DNA of 64,000 bases from Geofilum rhodophaeum (GTDB taxonomy: Bacteria; Bacteroidota; Bacteroidia; Bacteroidales; Marinilabiliaceae), in NCBI RefSeq assembly GCF_002210225.1, contig NZ_MWUJ01000013.1:48684-112683 (forward strand), written 5' to 3'. This document shows positions 1-9,591 of the stretch, piece after piece. The notes under the pieces were generated by a model. That model saw nothing but the letters and a program-made list of their open reading frames with translations. It was not told where the DNA came from and did no database searches. A program made the translations under genes and the position numbers. Positions within the stretch are counted from its first letter, which is position 1; the number at the start of each line of letters is the position of its first letter.

Positions 1-1801
1 CGTCGGCTCCGGCCAGGGCGAAGCCGCCCGGCATGCCGTCTTTGGCCAACAACTGCTCACCCACACAAGTATAAGTCAGGACCAAACGATTTTTTTTACG
101 GGCCACCTTTTGTAAGGTGGGGCCGGAATGGAGGACTTCCTCCTTGTAGGCCACTTTGCGGGCGCCCAGGGCCAAACGCTCCGAAACATCGCGCTTGTTC
201 AGCGGATGTATGTCGTTCCATTCGCCCACATCGTAGGCTACGGCCATGGCGGTGTTGGGCAAGGCCAGCGCCGAGGCCTGGGCATCGCGCAAACGGGCCA
301 TGCCGCTTTCACAAGGCTCCACACAGGGGGCATTCAGGTTGGCCAGTTGCACAAACAAAAAGGGAAAATCGGCTTCGTCCCAGGCAGAACGCCAATCCTT
401 AATCATAGCCGGGAACAGCTCGTAGTATTCTTCGGCTCTGGACACATTGGATTCCCCTTGGTACCAGATGACCCCTTTGAAGCGATAGGGCTGCAAGGGC
501 GCAATCATGGCATTGTAGAGTCCACCCGGTTTCCAACGGACAAAGATCTCGCCTTTTTTGGGCGGCAGCTGGGCGCCTCTGCGCCACTGCCAATCACCTT
601 CGAGCGAAAGGGTATCGCCTCCGGCCAAAAGGTAGTAGGACTTATCGGCCACAAAGCCGCCGCGACCGCTCTCGTTGATGATGCGCACTACCAGGGTGTT
701 TTGGCCGGCCTGCAATACGCCGGCGGGTACTTCATACCAACGCGGGGGATACTGGTAGCCGGTAGTACCGACAAAATGGCCATTGATCCACACCGAATCG
801 GCGTCCACAATGCGCCCCAAATTGAGCTCGGCGGACTGCGAGGCATCAAAATCGGCCGGCAAAACAAGACTGCGCCGAAACCAGGCCGAACCGTTGGGCA
901 GACCGCCTTCGGGGGCCGACCAGTAGCCGGGCACTTCAAAGCTTGTCCAATCGTCGCCCTGTCCCGTATGCCAGGCAGCTGTACCCTGGAGACCGGGATC
1001 TTCCTGGTTGACACGACGGTACCAATCGTCGCGGTTAAACCGATTCTCTGCATCTATGGCGGCAATTTTCCCGGCTTGCTGATATTCTTTTAATTCCTGA
1101 TGGTGTTTGGGAAAGGACTGCAGGGCCTCCTCGCTCATCCAGGCCTCAACGGGTGAGCCACCCAAACTGGCATTGATGAGTCCAATGGGCACTTGATAAT
1201 GACGGTACAGGGCTGCGGCGAAAAAATAGGGAACGGCAGCTATTTCCCCAATACTTTGGGCGTCCACTTTTTGCCATTGCCCGCCCTGGAGCAGACTGTC
1301 GGGTCCCTCAAAACGATAGGTCTTGGGCACCTCAAAGTAGCGGAGCCCGGGATTGTTGGTGCCGGCCATTTCTTCGGGATAGCGCGGGGCTACCCGGCGC
1401 ATGGGCAGTTCCATGTTCGACTGGCCCGAGCACAACCACACCTCGCCTACCCAAACCTCCTCTATTTGTTTGTAGTCTGATCCACTCCGGATACTTAAAG
1501 TATAAGGCCCGCCGGCGCTGCCGGTGGGCAGCTCCACCTGCCAACGACCGTTGGCTTCGGCATGAGCAGCATAGGCCTGTCCCCGCCAGTCCACTTTTAC
1601 TTCAGCCCCTGCTTCGGCATAACCCCAAAGGGGGACCTGAGAACTGCGCTGCAGCACCATACCCTCTGAAAAGAAGGACGACATTTGCAGCTGGCCCATT
1701 AAGCCCTGACCGAATCCACAAAACAAACAAAATATGATCAGCACAAACCGCAGTAAGCGCTGGTCCAACCAGACTAAAAAGAACTTCTTTGTAGCTATCA
1801 T
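1..1801 (-). CDS. SGNH-fold carbohydrate acetylesterase (sialate O-acetylesterase / acetylxylan esterase type), C-terminus cut by window edge
   Basis: The frame is open from ATG at 1801 to the left edge (600 codons), so the stop is missing. A hydrophobic N-terminal segment (about residues 15-35) acts as a signal peptide. SGNH esterase motifs are visible: SGQSNMELPM early in the protein (serine in GQS), WYQGESN in the middle and DIHPLNK near the end (catalytic histidine). Between the first two lies a beta-sandwich-like stretch with WFRRSLVLP and DADSVWINGHFVG, as in esterases in which a jelly-roll module is inserted in the SGNH domain. The family removes acetyl groups from sialic acids or from xylan. 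Next to a xylan locus, deacetylation of acetylxylan in the periplasm is the more likely job (inference). It is separated from the upstream SusD gene by a terminator and so probably has its own promoter. Confidence 0.85.
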   Translation of the reverse strand, partial: MIATKKFFLVWLDQRLLRFVLIIFCLFCGFGQGLMGQLQMSSFFSEGMVLQRSSQVPLWGYAEAGAEVKVDWRGQAYAAHAEANGRWQVELPTGSAGGPYTLSIRSGSDYKQIEEVWVGEVWLCSGQSNMELPMRRVAPRYPEEMAGTNNPGLRYFEVPKTYRFEGPDSLLQGGQWQKVDAQSIGEIAAVPYFFAAALYRHYQVPIGLINASLGGSPVEAWMSEEALQSFPKHHQELKEYQQAGKIAAIDAENRFNRDDWYRRVNQEDPGLQGTAAWHTGQGDDWTSFEVPGYWSAPEGGLPNGSAWFRRSLVLPADFDASQSAELNLGRIVDADSVWINGHFVGTTGYQYPPRWYEVPAGVLQAGQNTLVVRIINESGRGGFVADKSYYLLAGGDTLSLEGDWQWRRGAQLPPKKGEIFVRWKPGGLYNAMIAPLQPYRFKGVIWYQGESNVSRAEEYYELFPAMIKDWRSAWDEADFPFLFVQLANLNAPCVEPCESGMARLRDAQASALALPNTAMAVAYDVGEWNDIHPLNKRDVSERLALGARKVAYKEEVLHSGPTLQKVARKKNRLVLTYTCVGEQLLAKDGMPGGFALAGAD

Positions 1802-1855
1802 ACCAAATAATAAAAGTAACGACTGTGCAGCAAGCACTCCTGCCTGCTGCTTCTG

Positions 1856-1905
1856 TGTGAAATTACGGTAAAATGCGAGCCCCAAAGGGGAAATATCTGT
1901 ACAAT
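1856..1905 (-). promoter_or_regulatory. Candidate shared regulatory element upstream of the esterase
   Basis: This 50 bp stretch lies 55-104 bp before the esterase start. It aligns without gaps to 7132-7181 upstream of the SusC gene at 4011-7070. The block tgtgaaatta is identical in both, and exactly 30 bp further both carry a gaaat(a/t)tctg(t/c)acaa block. The position and spacing suggest a common binding site, perhaps for the locus hybrid regulator; this is inference. Confidence 0.4.
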
Positions 1906-1956
1906 AGGGAGACAAAAGTGTTGGTGGGTCGACAAATCGGGGCGTTTGGGAAACAA

Positions 1957-1986
1957 AAGAGGCTGCCTGGTTTAAGGCAGCCTCTT
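1957..1986 (-). terminator. Rho-independent terminator of the SusC-SusD operon
   Basis: An 11 bp perfect stem (aagaggctgcc / ggcagcctctt) with an 8-nt loop lies 24 bp past the SusD stop. Read on the minus strand it is followed by TTTTGTTT. Confidence 0.8.
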
Positions 1987-2009
1987 GAGCTAAAACAATC
2001 GACAAAAGA

Positions 2010-3983
2010 TTAGTTGTAACCGGGGTTTTGATACGCCGATTTTTCCGCCTCTGTCATTTCCAGACCATCGATTTGTCCCTGAGGTATGGGGCGCAAATAA
2101 TGATGCTTTTCAATAGTACGGGTAATGGTTTGGGCCTCGTTATCGAGACGACCGGCTCCGGCAATCTGATAGCTGCCTGCCAGCTCCTCCCATTTTTGGG
2201 TACGAATCAAATCGTACCAGCGATAACCTTCACCAAAATACTCCCGTGAACGCTCTTCCAGAATGTAGTCAATAGTGATTTCAGCCGGGGTTGCAGCCAC
2301 CATGGCGGCACTGTTGTCCTCCACCTTGGGGGCATTGCCATTGTTGTCCCAATTCCATTTTCCGGCACGGGCACGAATCACGTTGATCAGGTCCCGGGCA
2401 GAATAACCGGCTTCGGCTGTTGCACCTTTAACAGCGGCTTCAGCAGCAATGAAGTAGAACTCAGAGAACTTAGCAATGTAGAAGGGACGGGTCAATGCGC
2501 CGTTGGGCTGACCCAAACCATCGCCACTGTCGGTACGATAGGTACCCAATTTCCATAAACCAGGGTAACGCAGGCGACTGATGGCACTGGGCTCGATAAC
2601 AAAATCGGCTCGTCCGGCCAAAGTCCCGGCACCTACATTGCTGTAGTCGAAACCCGGATTGGCCTTATTCTCTGTTTGCGTGGGATAAACCACATTGGCA
2701 TCATCCTCGTCGAGGAAGGTCAAAATGGCGTCGCCATTTGAAACGGGCAATCCGTTGGCGTTGTACAAAACATCCTCAGCCACGCCACCTTTTTTCCAGT
2801 TGCCACGGAAAGCGGTCACAAAAGTGCCGTCGTAACGCGAGTCCAGTGTTTTGTCGGCAAAGGTATTGGTGAACACACCAATGGTGGGTGCCATACGGGT
2901 CCAGGGGCGACCGTAAGCCTGAGCGGCCTCACGCTGTACCGAGCTGACTTCCTCAGCCCATGCCGCGTCTTTGGCACTGCGGATGGTGGTGTAGTTCCAG
3001 GTAACAAACCATGCAGCAAAGTTCTCGGGCGCAGCGCCGTTGCTCCAGGACAGACTGGAGGCGTTGTAAAACTCACTGTCCTCGGTGTGATCGGCATACA
3101 ACATCATTTCGTTGTTGCGATCATTGGCGCCCAGATGCAAATCGTAAAAGGTTTCCTGCAAAGCATAGGGACCGGGATTGGTGATGCCGTCCAAAGCGAT
3201 GTCGTAGGCCTGCTGATGGTACCAGGCTGCATTGTGTCCGTCGGGATCCTGACGGGCTGCCTCGGGATAAGTGGGCACATTATTGGGGTTCTCTAGCCAC
3301 CAGGCATAGGTCAGGTAGGCCTTAGCCAGGTACAAACGAGCGACATTCTTTGTCACCCCACCGGTAACACGCGGGTTATCGGGCAGGTCGTTAATGGCTT
3401 GCAGCAAATCGGGGAAAATGGCTTTGGTATAGACTTCAGGAACGGTGTTTCGAACAGAAGTACGCACCGGAGAATTATTGAACTTCAGCTCACCTGCTCC
3501 CAAATCGAGGGGAACACCACCAAAGGTCTGAACCAAAAGGAAATAGTCAAAAGCTCTAAAAAAACGGGCCTCCGCAATCAAAGCATCAGAAACACTTTCT
3601 ACAGCTTCACCGTTCTCAATAATACCATTCGCGGTATTGATGTTGGGAAAGGCAGCGCCCCATAACACATCGGCACGGCTGCTCGAAGGAGTAATGCTCC
3701 CCACCCCGGAAAGGTCCATGTCCTTAAAGTTGGCGTCGGCACTCTGGGCATAAGTATATTCATCGGTACCGGTAAGCGTGGTGTTGTAATAATAGCCTTG
3801 ACCATAAATATATCGCAAATGCGCGTAAAGCGACGACAATCCGCCATTCACCCCCTTTTCAGTGGTGAAAAAGCCCGGCTCATAAATGCTTCGGGGCTGC
3901 TCCTCCAATATGTCAGAGCAGGCCAGAAGGGAGGATGCGAGGAACGCAATTCCCAGATATAATTTAAAATGCTTTCTTTTCAT
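2010..3983 (-). CDS. SusD/RagB-family outer-membrane glycan-binding lipoprotein (second pair)
   Basis: 657 residues. The N-terminus is a lipoprotein signal with lipobox LLAC (Cys22). Family features are the early EEQPRSIYE-type motif, a TPR-rich N-terminal half with the ARFFRAFDYF helix, and a C-terminal EERSREYFGEGYRWYDLIR segment typical of RagB/SusD proteins. SusD proteins form a lid over the partner SusC channel at the cell surface and capture oligosaccharides. It lies 27 bp downstream of the SusC gene at 4011-7070 and shares its operon; a terminator follows. It is longer than the paralogue at 11030-12667 (545 aa). In known Bacteroidota xylan loci with two SusCD pairs, both pairs serve xylan fragments; the exact ligand cannot be read from sequence. 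Confidence 0.93.
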   Translation of the reverse strand: MKRKHFKLYLGIAFLASSLLACSDILEEQPRSIYEPGFFTTEKGVNGGLSSLYAHLRYIYGQGYYYNTTLTGTDEYTYAQSADANFKDMDLSGVGSITPSSSRADVLWGAAFPNINTANGIIENGEAVESVSDALIAEARFFRAFDYFLLVQTFGGVPLDLGAGELKFNNSPVRTSVRNTVPEVYTKAIFPDLLQAINDLPDNPRVTGGVTKNVARLYLAKAYLTYAWWLENPNNVPTYPEAARQDPDGHNAAWYHQQAYDIALDGITNPGPYALQETFYDLHLGANDRNNEMMLYADHTEDSEFYNASSLSWSNGAAPENFAAWFVTWNYTTIRSAKDAAWAEEVSSVQREAAQAYGRPWTRMAPTIGVFTNTFADKTLDSRYDGTFVTAFRGNWKKGGVAEDVLYNANGLPVSNGDAILTFLDEDDANVVYPTQTENKANPGFDYSNVGAGTLAGRADFVIEPSAISRLRYPGLWKLGTYRTDSGDGLGQPNGALTRPFYIAKFSEFYFIAAEAAVKGATAEAGYSARDLINVIRARAGKWNWDNNGNAPKVEDNSAAMVAATPAEITIDYILEERSREYFGEGYRWYDLIRTQKWEELAGSYQIAGAGRLDNEAQTITRTIEKHHYLRPIPQGQIDGLEMTEAEKSAYQNPGYN

Positions 3984-4010
3984 AAAGATAATTTTTAAAG
4001 AAATTCAATA

Positions 4011-7000
4011 TTAGAAGGTCAGATTCAAACCAAACAAGAAGTTACGTGTAGCGGGTGAGTTGGTACCGACAGTAAGCAAACGTTGCTTATACTGAGTCGT
4101 AACAGCAGCATTTTCGTCTCCATAAGAGTTGGTTTCCGGATCAAGACCCGTTTCATCTTTAAAGGGGCTGAACATCACAAAAGGATTCTGGATGGTCGCA
4201 TACATACGCAAACGCTCAATGCCAAAATTATCGAGCAGCGATTTGTTGAAGTTGTAACCCAGAGTAATGGTTCTAACCTTCATGTAAGTAGCATCAAAGT
4301 AGCCCAAAGTACTGCCGTATTTGGGGTTGTCGTTACTAACAACGCCTCCTGGCTTAGGATACTTGGCTCCAGTGTTTTCGGGGGTCCAATAATCCACCTT
4401 CACGTTGTTTCTTCGTCCGCTCATCATATTCAGATAACCCGAAGAAGAGTGCAGGGTGCTGATAAGGACGCCATCCTTTTTGAAGGCACCTACAACGCTC
4501 AAGTCCCAATTCTTATAGGCTACACGCGTGTTAAAACCACCTTGAAACTTGGGCTCAAGACTCAGAATCTGACGGTCATCAGGTCCAATGGCACGAACGG
4601 GCGTTCCGTCGGCGTTGTACTCTCCGGTATATTTCACCTTAATCATACCGGCATTGCCTCCGGGCTCCAGGATGTCGCGATGTGCATCGTCTTCCTGCCA
4701 AAGACCAACCTTCTCGTAATCAAAAATCACATCTATCGGGTGACCAACAAACCACCAGTTGTTCTCATCTCTTTCCTGACCCGAGGCCAGTTTGGTCAGC
4801 TTGTTACGGTTGGCATACAGGTTGATGCCGGCATCCCAGCTCCATCCATTACGATCGTCAACAATAACTCCGTTAAGACTTAATTCAAAACCTTTATTTT
4901 CAGATTCACCGATATTGGCCATGTAACTTCCTACACCGGAAGTAGACGGCAGGTTAACACGGAACAAAAGGTCTTTGGTCGTTTGTTGATAGTATTCAAA
5001 GGTACCGCTCAAACGATGACTCAACAAAGAGAAATCCAAACCATAGTTCATGGTCTCGGTAAACTCCCATCCCAAATTCGGGTTGGGCAACTCAGATACA
5101 TAAAAGCCTGTTGCAAATGAGTCACCAAAATTATAGGGGCGGGTTGAAAGACGTCCAAGGGTAGAATAAGGATCGATCGACTGGTTAGAAGTCTGACCAT
5201 AGCCAACACGTAACTTCAACTGATTCAACCAAACCACATTGTCCATAAAAGCTTCGTTCTTTATGTTCCAACCGGCCGATACAGCAGGATAGGTATGCCA
5301 TTCGTAACCGGGTGCCAAACGGGAAGAACCATCTGAACGCAAAGCCACGGAAAGCATGTACTTGTTATCGTAGGCATACATAACACGTCCCATCCAGGAA
5401 GAAAGTCCACTTTTATAATAATCCTGATTATCCGGATTTACACTGAGTTCCCCATCGGCGTGTCCCAGGTTGTAGAACTGCAGGTGATCAGAAGGAACGT
5501 CACGTGCGGACAGCTCAGACTTGAAATAGGTAGTTTCTTCGGCCGAATACAAGGCCACCACATTGAAGTTGTGCTTGCCGAAAGCACGATCATAAGTCAA
5601 CAGGTTTTCAACCACCCAATTGGTCGTATGTGCGTTTGAAATAGCAGCGGTTGAAGGATTGTCCGGAGTTACGTTAAACACTCCCTCACCGGTGTAGCGA
5701 CCATGATTTTCCTGGCGATAATTCAAACCAAGATTCACACGGTATTTTAAACCTTCTACCCAAGGGGCTTCAACTTCACCATAAAGTGAGTTGTAAGTAC
5801 CAAAACCACGGGTTTTGTGTGCCCAGCCATCGCCCAAATTCTCAATGCTCTCACGAGTATAAACCCATTGATCATCGGAGGGCATACTGATGATGCGCTT
5901 GAGACTGCCATCGGCGTTATAGGGACTGGCTAAAGGAGAAGCACTCAAGGTATTGTACAAGCCCAAATCGGCACCATTGGTGGTGGAGTAACTGGTATTG
6001 GTAGTAAAACCAAAATTGAAATATTGTCCCACTTGCTGATCGATAGCGGCCCTAAGCGAGTAACGATCGTAGTTCTGTCCGGGAAGCAGGGACTCATCCT
6101 TATAATAACCAATTCCAAAGTTATAATTGGCATTTTCAGTACCTCCCGAAACACCGAGGTCGTGGCTGTTCACGATGCCGTTTTCATACATCAAATCTTG
6201 CCAGTTGGTGTTGTTGTCGATGGATTCATCCAGACTGTTGGAGTACAAACCGGCAGCCTCACGCAAATCAGCCAGCTCAACCGAGTTCATCATAGGATAC
6301 TCATTGAACAAGGTTTTAACTCCGGTGTAAGCATTGTAAGTTACACGGGCCTCTTGGCCCTTTTGCCCCTTGTTGGTAGTGATAAGGATGACCCCGTTGG
6401 CACCACGTGATCCGTAAATAGCCGTCGCAGAGGCATCCTTCAGAATATCGAGACTCTTGATGTCACTGGGACTGATGTCGCCAATTTTACCGGCAAAGGG
6501 AATCCCATCCAACACAATCAAAGGATCGTTACTGGCGTTCAAAGAACGGGTTCCCCTTACACGAATCTGCATTTCGGCACCAGGCTTTGAAGACACCTGA
6601 GACATTTCAACACCTGAAACCCGACCTTGAAGGGCCTGGGTTACGTTTGCAGAGGCAACCTCACGCAGCTGATCCCCACGAACTGTAGCAACAGAGCCGG
6701 TCACGGCCTCGCGTCGTTGCGTTCCATAACCAACAACCACCACCTCGCTCAAGCTCAGGAAATCTTCTTCCATAACCACATTAATCAGAGCGCGTCCCTC
6801 AACGGGCACATTCTGAGCCTGAAATCCAATAAAATTAAAAACCAGAACAGCATCCGGAGCAACAGTAATGGAATAGTTGCCGTCAAAATCTGAAATGGTT
6901 CCGGTAGCAGTACCTTCAACCACAATATTGACTCCGGGAAGTGGCAATCCGGACGAGTCAAGCACCTGACCCGAAACCGCTACATTTTGGGCTCCGACCC

Positions 7001-7070
7001 CAAAATGTACGCTTAAAAGAAGGAATAGCGTAGCAATTACCCCCTTTTTAAACACATCGATTTTTCTCAT
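4011..7070 (-). CDS. SusC/RagA-family TonB-dependent transporter (second pair)
   Basis: 1019 residues with a signal peptide ending near VGAQN. A CarboxypepD_reg-like domain follows (VSGQVLDSSGLPLPGVNI, about residues 30-110). The plug starts with EVVVVGYGTQ and contains the family motif LDILKDASATAIYGSRGANG, and a beta-barrel ends in FLFGLNLTF with the terminal aromatic residue. These proteins import oligosaccharides across the outer membrane using TonB energy with their SusD lid. The 305 bp upstream hold the terminator of the xylanase gene and a candidate regulatory element, so this pair seems to form a separate transcription unit from the first SusCD operon. Confidence 0.95.
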   Translation of the reverse strand: MRKIDVFKKGVIATLFLLLSVHFGVGAQNVAVSGQVLDSSGLPLPGVNIVVEGTATGTISDFDGNYSITVAPDAVLVFNFIGFQAQNVPVEGRALINVVMEEDFLSLSEVVVVGYGTQRREAVTGSVATVRGDQLREVASANVTQALQGRVSGVEMSQVSSKPGAEMQIRVRGTRSLNASNDPLIVLDGIPFAGKIGDISPSDIKSLDILKDASATAIYGSRGANGVILITTNKGQKGQEARVTYNAYTGVKTLFNEYPMMNSVELADLREAAGLYSNSLDESIDNNTNWQDLMYENGIVNSHDLGVSGGTENANYNFGIGYYKDESLLPGQNYDRYSLRAAIDQQVGQYFNFGFTTNTSYSTTNGADLGLYNTLSASPLASPYNADGSLKRIISMPSDDQWVYTRESIENLGDGWAHKTRGFGTYNSLYGEVEAPWVEGLKYRVNLGLNYRQENHGRYTGEGVFNVTPDNPSTAAISNAHTTNWVVENLLTYDRAFGKHNFNVVALYSAEETTYFKSELSARDVPSDHLQFYNLGHADGELSVNPDNQDYYKSGLSSWMGRVMYAYDNKYMLSVALRSDGSSRLAPGYEWHTYPAVSAGWNIKNEAFMDNVVWLNQLKLRVGYGQTSNQSIDPYSTLGRLSTRPYNFGDSFATGFYVSELPNPNLGWEFTETMNYGLDFSLLSHRLSGTFEYYQQTTKDLLFRVNLPSTSGVGSYMANIGESENKGFELSLNGVIVDDRNGWSWDAGINLYANRNKLTKLASGQERDENNWWFVGHPIDVIFDYEKVGLWQEDDAHRDILEPGGNAGMIKVKYTGEYNADGTPVRAIGPDDRQILSLEPKFQGGFNTRVAYKNWDLSVVGAFKKDGVLISTLHSSSGYLNMMSGRRNNVKVDYWTPENTGAKYPKPGGVVSNDNPKYGSTLGYFDATYMKVRTITLGYNFNKSLLDNFGIERLRMYATIQNPFVMFSPFKDETGLDPETNSYGDENAAVTTQYKQRLLTVGTNSPATRNFLFGLNLTF

Positions 7071-7131
7071 AAAACAATTAGATAAGAGTGAATAAGAATT
7101 TTGATTAAAACAGATAAATTCTGTTAACGAC

Positions 7132-7181
7132 TGTGAAATTAAGCGCTCCTAAGGGGATAAAAGGAGAAATTTCTGCACAAA
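7132..7181 (-). promoter_or_regulatory. Candidate shared regulatory element upstream of the second SusC gene
   Basis: Partner of the element at 1856-1905: the same tgtgaaatta block and, 30 bp on, a gaaatttctgcacaa block, located 62-111 bp before the SusC start. The rest of the 7071-7375 spacer holds the xylanase terminator; no further gene is seen. Confidence 0.4.
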
Positions 7182-7299
7182 AAGAGTAGATTTTTACCAA
7201 CAAGAGTAGAAAAAGGGAGATTCAGAGGACAATTTAACGGCCTTAAGTCCCACCATGGGGAAGAGCCCCTTAAAAGACCATTAAGCACAAGCATAAAAG

Positions 7300-7334
7300 A
7301 AGGGGAAGAGACTGTTAAACAGCTCCTTCCCCTT
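7300..7334 (-). terminator. Terminator of the xylanase operon
   Basis: The hairpin has outer arms aaggggaag / cttcccctt and inner arms ctgt / acag. It lies just past the GH10 stop on the minus strand and is followed by TTCTTTTAT. Confidence 0.7.
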
Positions 7335-7375
7335 CGCCAATCACCCTCCCTTAAAGAGTGAAACCACAATTGGTT

Positions 7376-9568
7376 TTAATAATAATCTAATCCGTCAAAA
7401 TCTTCACTTACATCGCGTCCGGCCAGGCCATCGACAAAGTACTTATAAGCGGGTTTCCGCTGGTAATCCTTGTCCCAAATGGGTGCAGCGTCATCGGCGA
7501 GCCAATAACCTTCGCCATTAGGATCCTGAATGCCCCACACAGTAATGCCGTATTGTTGCTCGGCAGGAACCAACTCCAGGTACTTTTCAACAATGTACTG
7601 GTACATCTCAGCCTGTTGCAGCAATTGCTCCAACGAGGGTGTGGTAGTACCCACCTGCACATCCAGCTCCGACACCTTCACCAGCAGCCCGGTGGCGGCC
7701 AGCTTGGTAAACATCTCAGCGATGTTCTCCTTGGAGGTGGAAATGCTCACGTGCATTTGTGTGCCCAATCCATCAATGGGAGCACCCTTTGCGATTTGAT
7801 CCTGGGCGTAAGCGATAAAACCATCTACTTTGGCAGGATTCTCCAAATTATAATCGTTCATAAACAGAAGCTGATCATCGCCCCCGTGTTCACGTGCAAG
7901 CTGAAAGGCCTTTACTGCAAAATCCTCACCCAGGTACTTCACCCAGTAAAACTCATCGTCAGCAGGTTCGGCCACATCGCCGTCGCGCAAAGTGCCGTTC
8001 TCCTTCATGGGCTCGTTCAATACGTCCCAGGCTTTAACCTCGTCCTTATAATGCGCCATCATGGCGGTGATCCAGCTTTCCATAGCTTCCCCAATAAGCT
8101 GGGTCTTTTCCTCATCGGTTTTCTCAATAATGGTGGCACTCTTCAGCGCGGGAGCGCCTGCGGGAGCCTCTACTGCACTTACCACCACATTATCGATGTA
8201 ATAAACCCCGGAAACGGCACCCAAATCAAAATTCAGTCCATCAATGGCGCCGTCCGAAGTAATGGTCCACTCGATAAGCTTCCAGGTGCTGTTGGTCGCT
8301 TGGTCGCCCTGATACCTTGCGGTACCGGTGGTTGAACAACGTACACTTCCGGGCGCCTCCGAACGAATGTAATACGATACTTTATAATCGCCTTCAGGAA
8401 GCACCTCGGTAAAATCGGTGTGGATCTGTACCTGCCACTGGCTGCCTGGATCGTTGAGCTCGTGCTCAACGCGCATGGCCCCTTCGCCCTGAAAGGCGTC
8501 GCCGCCGGTGGCAAGAGTGGGCTGCCCATCCGGACCGTTGTATTTACTCCAACCCTCAAGGCCCGACTCAAAATCGCCATTGGCTACCATATTTACCACC
8601 GTTGGCTCGGCATCAAGGTCGATTATACTCAGATTATCGATGTCGATGTAGTAAGTCACCCCGGGTAGTTTTCCAAGGTCAAAGGAAAGGAGAAAGGCGT
8701 CGGAGCCTTCTGCCATTTCGGTAATATTGAACTGCACCTGTTGCCAGGCGGACGAAGTGGTGAAGGACTCGGTGCCCGAGCCGGTTCCTGTCCAATCGAT
8801 CCAGGGATACTCATTAACATTACCAGGTAAAGAAATGCGGCCTTGACCGGCATCATCACTTCGGATAAAAAAGGTGACCTGGTAGGTGTGCCCTGCAACA
8901 AAAGGAATTTCAGGACTCTTCAACTGAAGATCCCAGTAATTGGCAGAAGTGACACTGGCCACCAACTTCACAGCATTGCTTCCGGTACCCATACCGGCAC
9001 CTTCTTCAACAGTAATGCCCTCTCCGGGATTGGCTCTGTTCCACCCGGTAAAGCTGCCGTCTTCCAGACCCGACACGTCGAGCAAATTACTGCCGGCGGG
9101 ACCGGGAATAATTTCCGGCGCCAAAAGACTGTTCAAATAACTGGCATTTTGATTGGTGTGCCATACCAGGGTGTGGCCGTAAACATGAAGGCCATTTTCC
9201 TTAGCCTTGGCCACCAGTCCGTCAACCGTTTCAAAGTTAATTTCGCCACGACCGTTCACCATGGCGCCGTGCTTCATGTCGTAACCAATAACGATTTCCC
9301 GAAAGTTGTCGTTCACAATGCTGTCGTACTTACCCGCTTCCATGTAGCTGGCCAAATCAACACCAACCCCCAAATTCAGATCGGTATAGGCCAGCAGGTC
9401 ATCGTACTTGGCAATTTTCTCGGCCAGACTAAGAGGGATCTCTGCGGCTGTGATTTCCGTTGCCGGATCGCGCTCTACCCATTCCATCTTGGAATCGTCG
9501 CAGGCGGTGGCCATTAAAACGGCCAATCCCGCCAGAGGCAATATGCTTTTATATTTCATATGTTTCAT
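7376..9568 (-). CDS. GH10 endo-1,4-beta-xylanase lipoprotein with two CBM4/22-like modules inserted in the catalytic domain
   Basis: 730 residues with lipobox ATAC (Cys23) followed by DDSK, consistent with surface display. The GH10 barrel starts at about residue 45 (LGVGVDLASY; HTLVWHTNQ near residue 135). It is then interrupted by about 300 residues forming two beta-sandwich modules, each ending in a YYIDIDNLSI or YYIDNVVVSA strand as in CBM4/CBM9/CBM22-type domains. The barrel resumes with WDVLNEP, acid/base Glu at about 519, and VSELDVQV, nucleophile Glu at about 634. This split architecture is known from xylanases of Bacteroides and Prevotella xylan loci. The enzyme cuts xylan at the cell surface for import by the SusCD pairs. 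It is the last gene of the operon SusC-SusD-binding protein-xylanase. Confidence 0.95.
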   Translation of the reverse strand: MKHMKYKSILPLAGLAVLMATACDDSKMEWVERDPATEITAAEIPLSLAEKIAKYDDLLAYTDLNLGVGVDLASYMEAGKYDSIVNDNFREIVIGYDMKHGAMVNGRGEINFETVDGLVAKAKENGLHVYGHTLVWHTNQNASYLNSLLAPEIIPGPAGSNLLDVSGLEDGSFTGWNRANPGEGITVEEGAGMGTGSNAVKLVASVTSANYWDLQLKSPEIPFVAGHTYQVTFFIRSDDAGQGRISLPGNVNEYPWIDWTGTGSGTESFTTSSAWQQVQFNITEMAEGSDAFLLSFDLGKLPGVTYYIDIDNLSIIDLDAEPTVVNMVANGDFESGLEGWSKYNGPDGQPTLATGGDAFQGEGAMRVEHELNDPGSQWQVQIHTDFTEVLPEGDYKVSYYIRSEAPGSVRCSTTGTARYQGDQATNSTWKLIEWTITSDGAIDGLNFDLGAVSGVYYIDNVVVSAVEAPAGAPALKSATIIEKTDEEKTQLIGEAMESWITAMMAHYKDEVKAWDVLNEPMKENGTLRDGDVAEPADDEFYWVKYLGEDFAVKAFQLAREHGGDDQLLFMNDYNLENPAKVDGFIAYAQDQIAKGAPIDGLGTQMHVSISTSKENIAEMFTKLAATGLLVKVSELDVQVGTTTPSLEQLLQQAEMYQYIVEKYLELVPAEQQYGITVWGIQDPNGEGYWLADDAAPIWDKDYQRKPAYKYFVDGLAGRDVSEDFDGLDYY

Positions 9569-9591
9569 TTTACTTGTCTAATAAAATAAAC

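Noticed and set aside
128..1093. Plus-strand frames over the left-edge esterase
   Set aside because: The minus-strand frame carries the signal peptide and all SGNH motifs; the plus frames show none.
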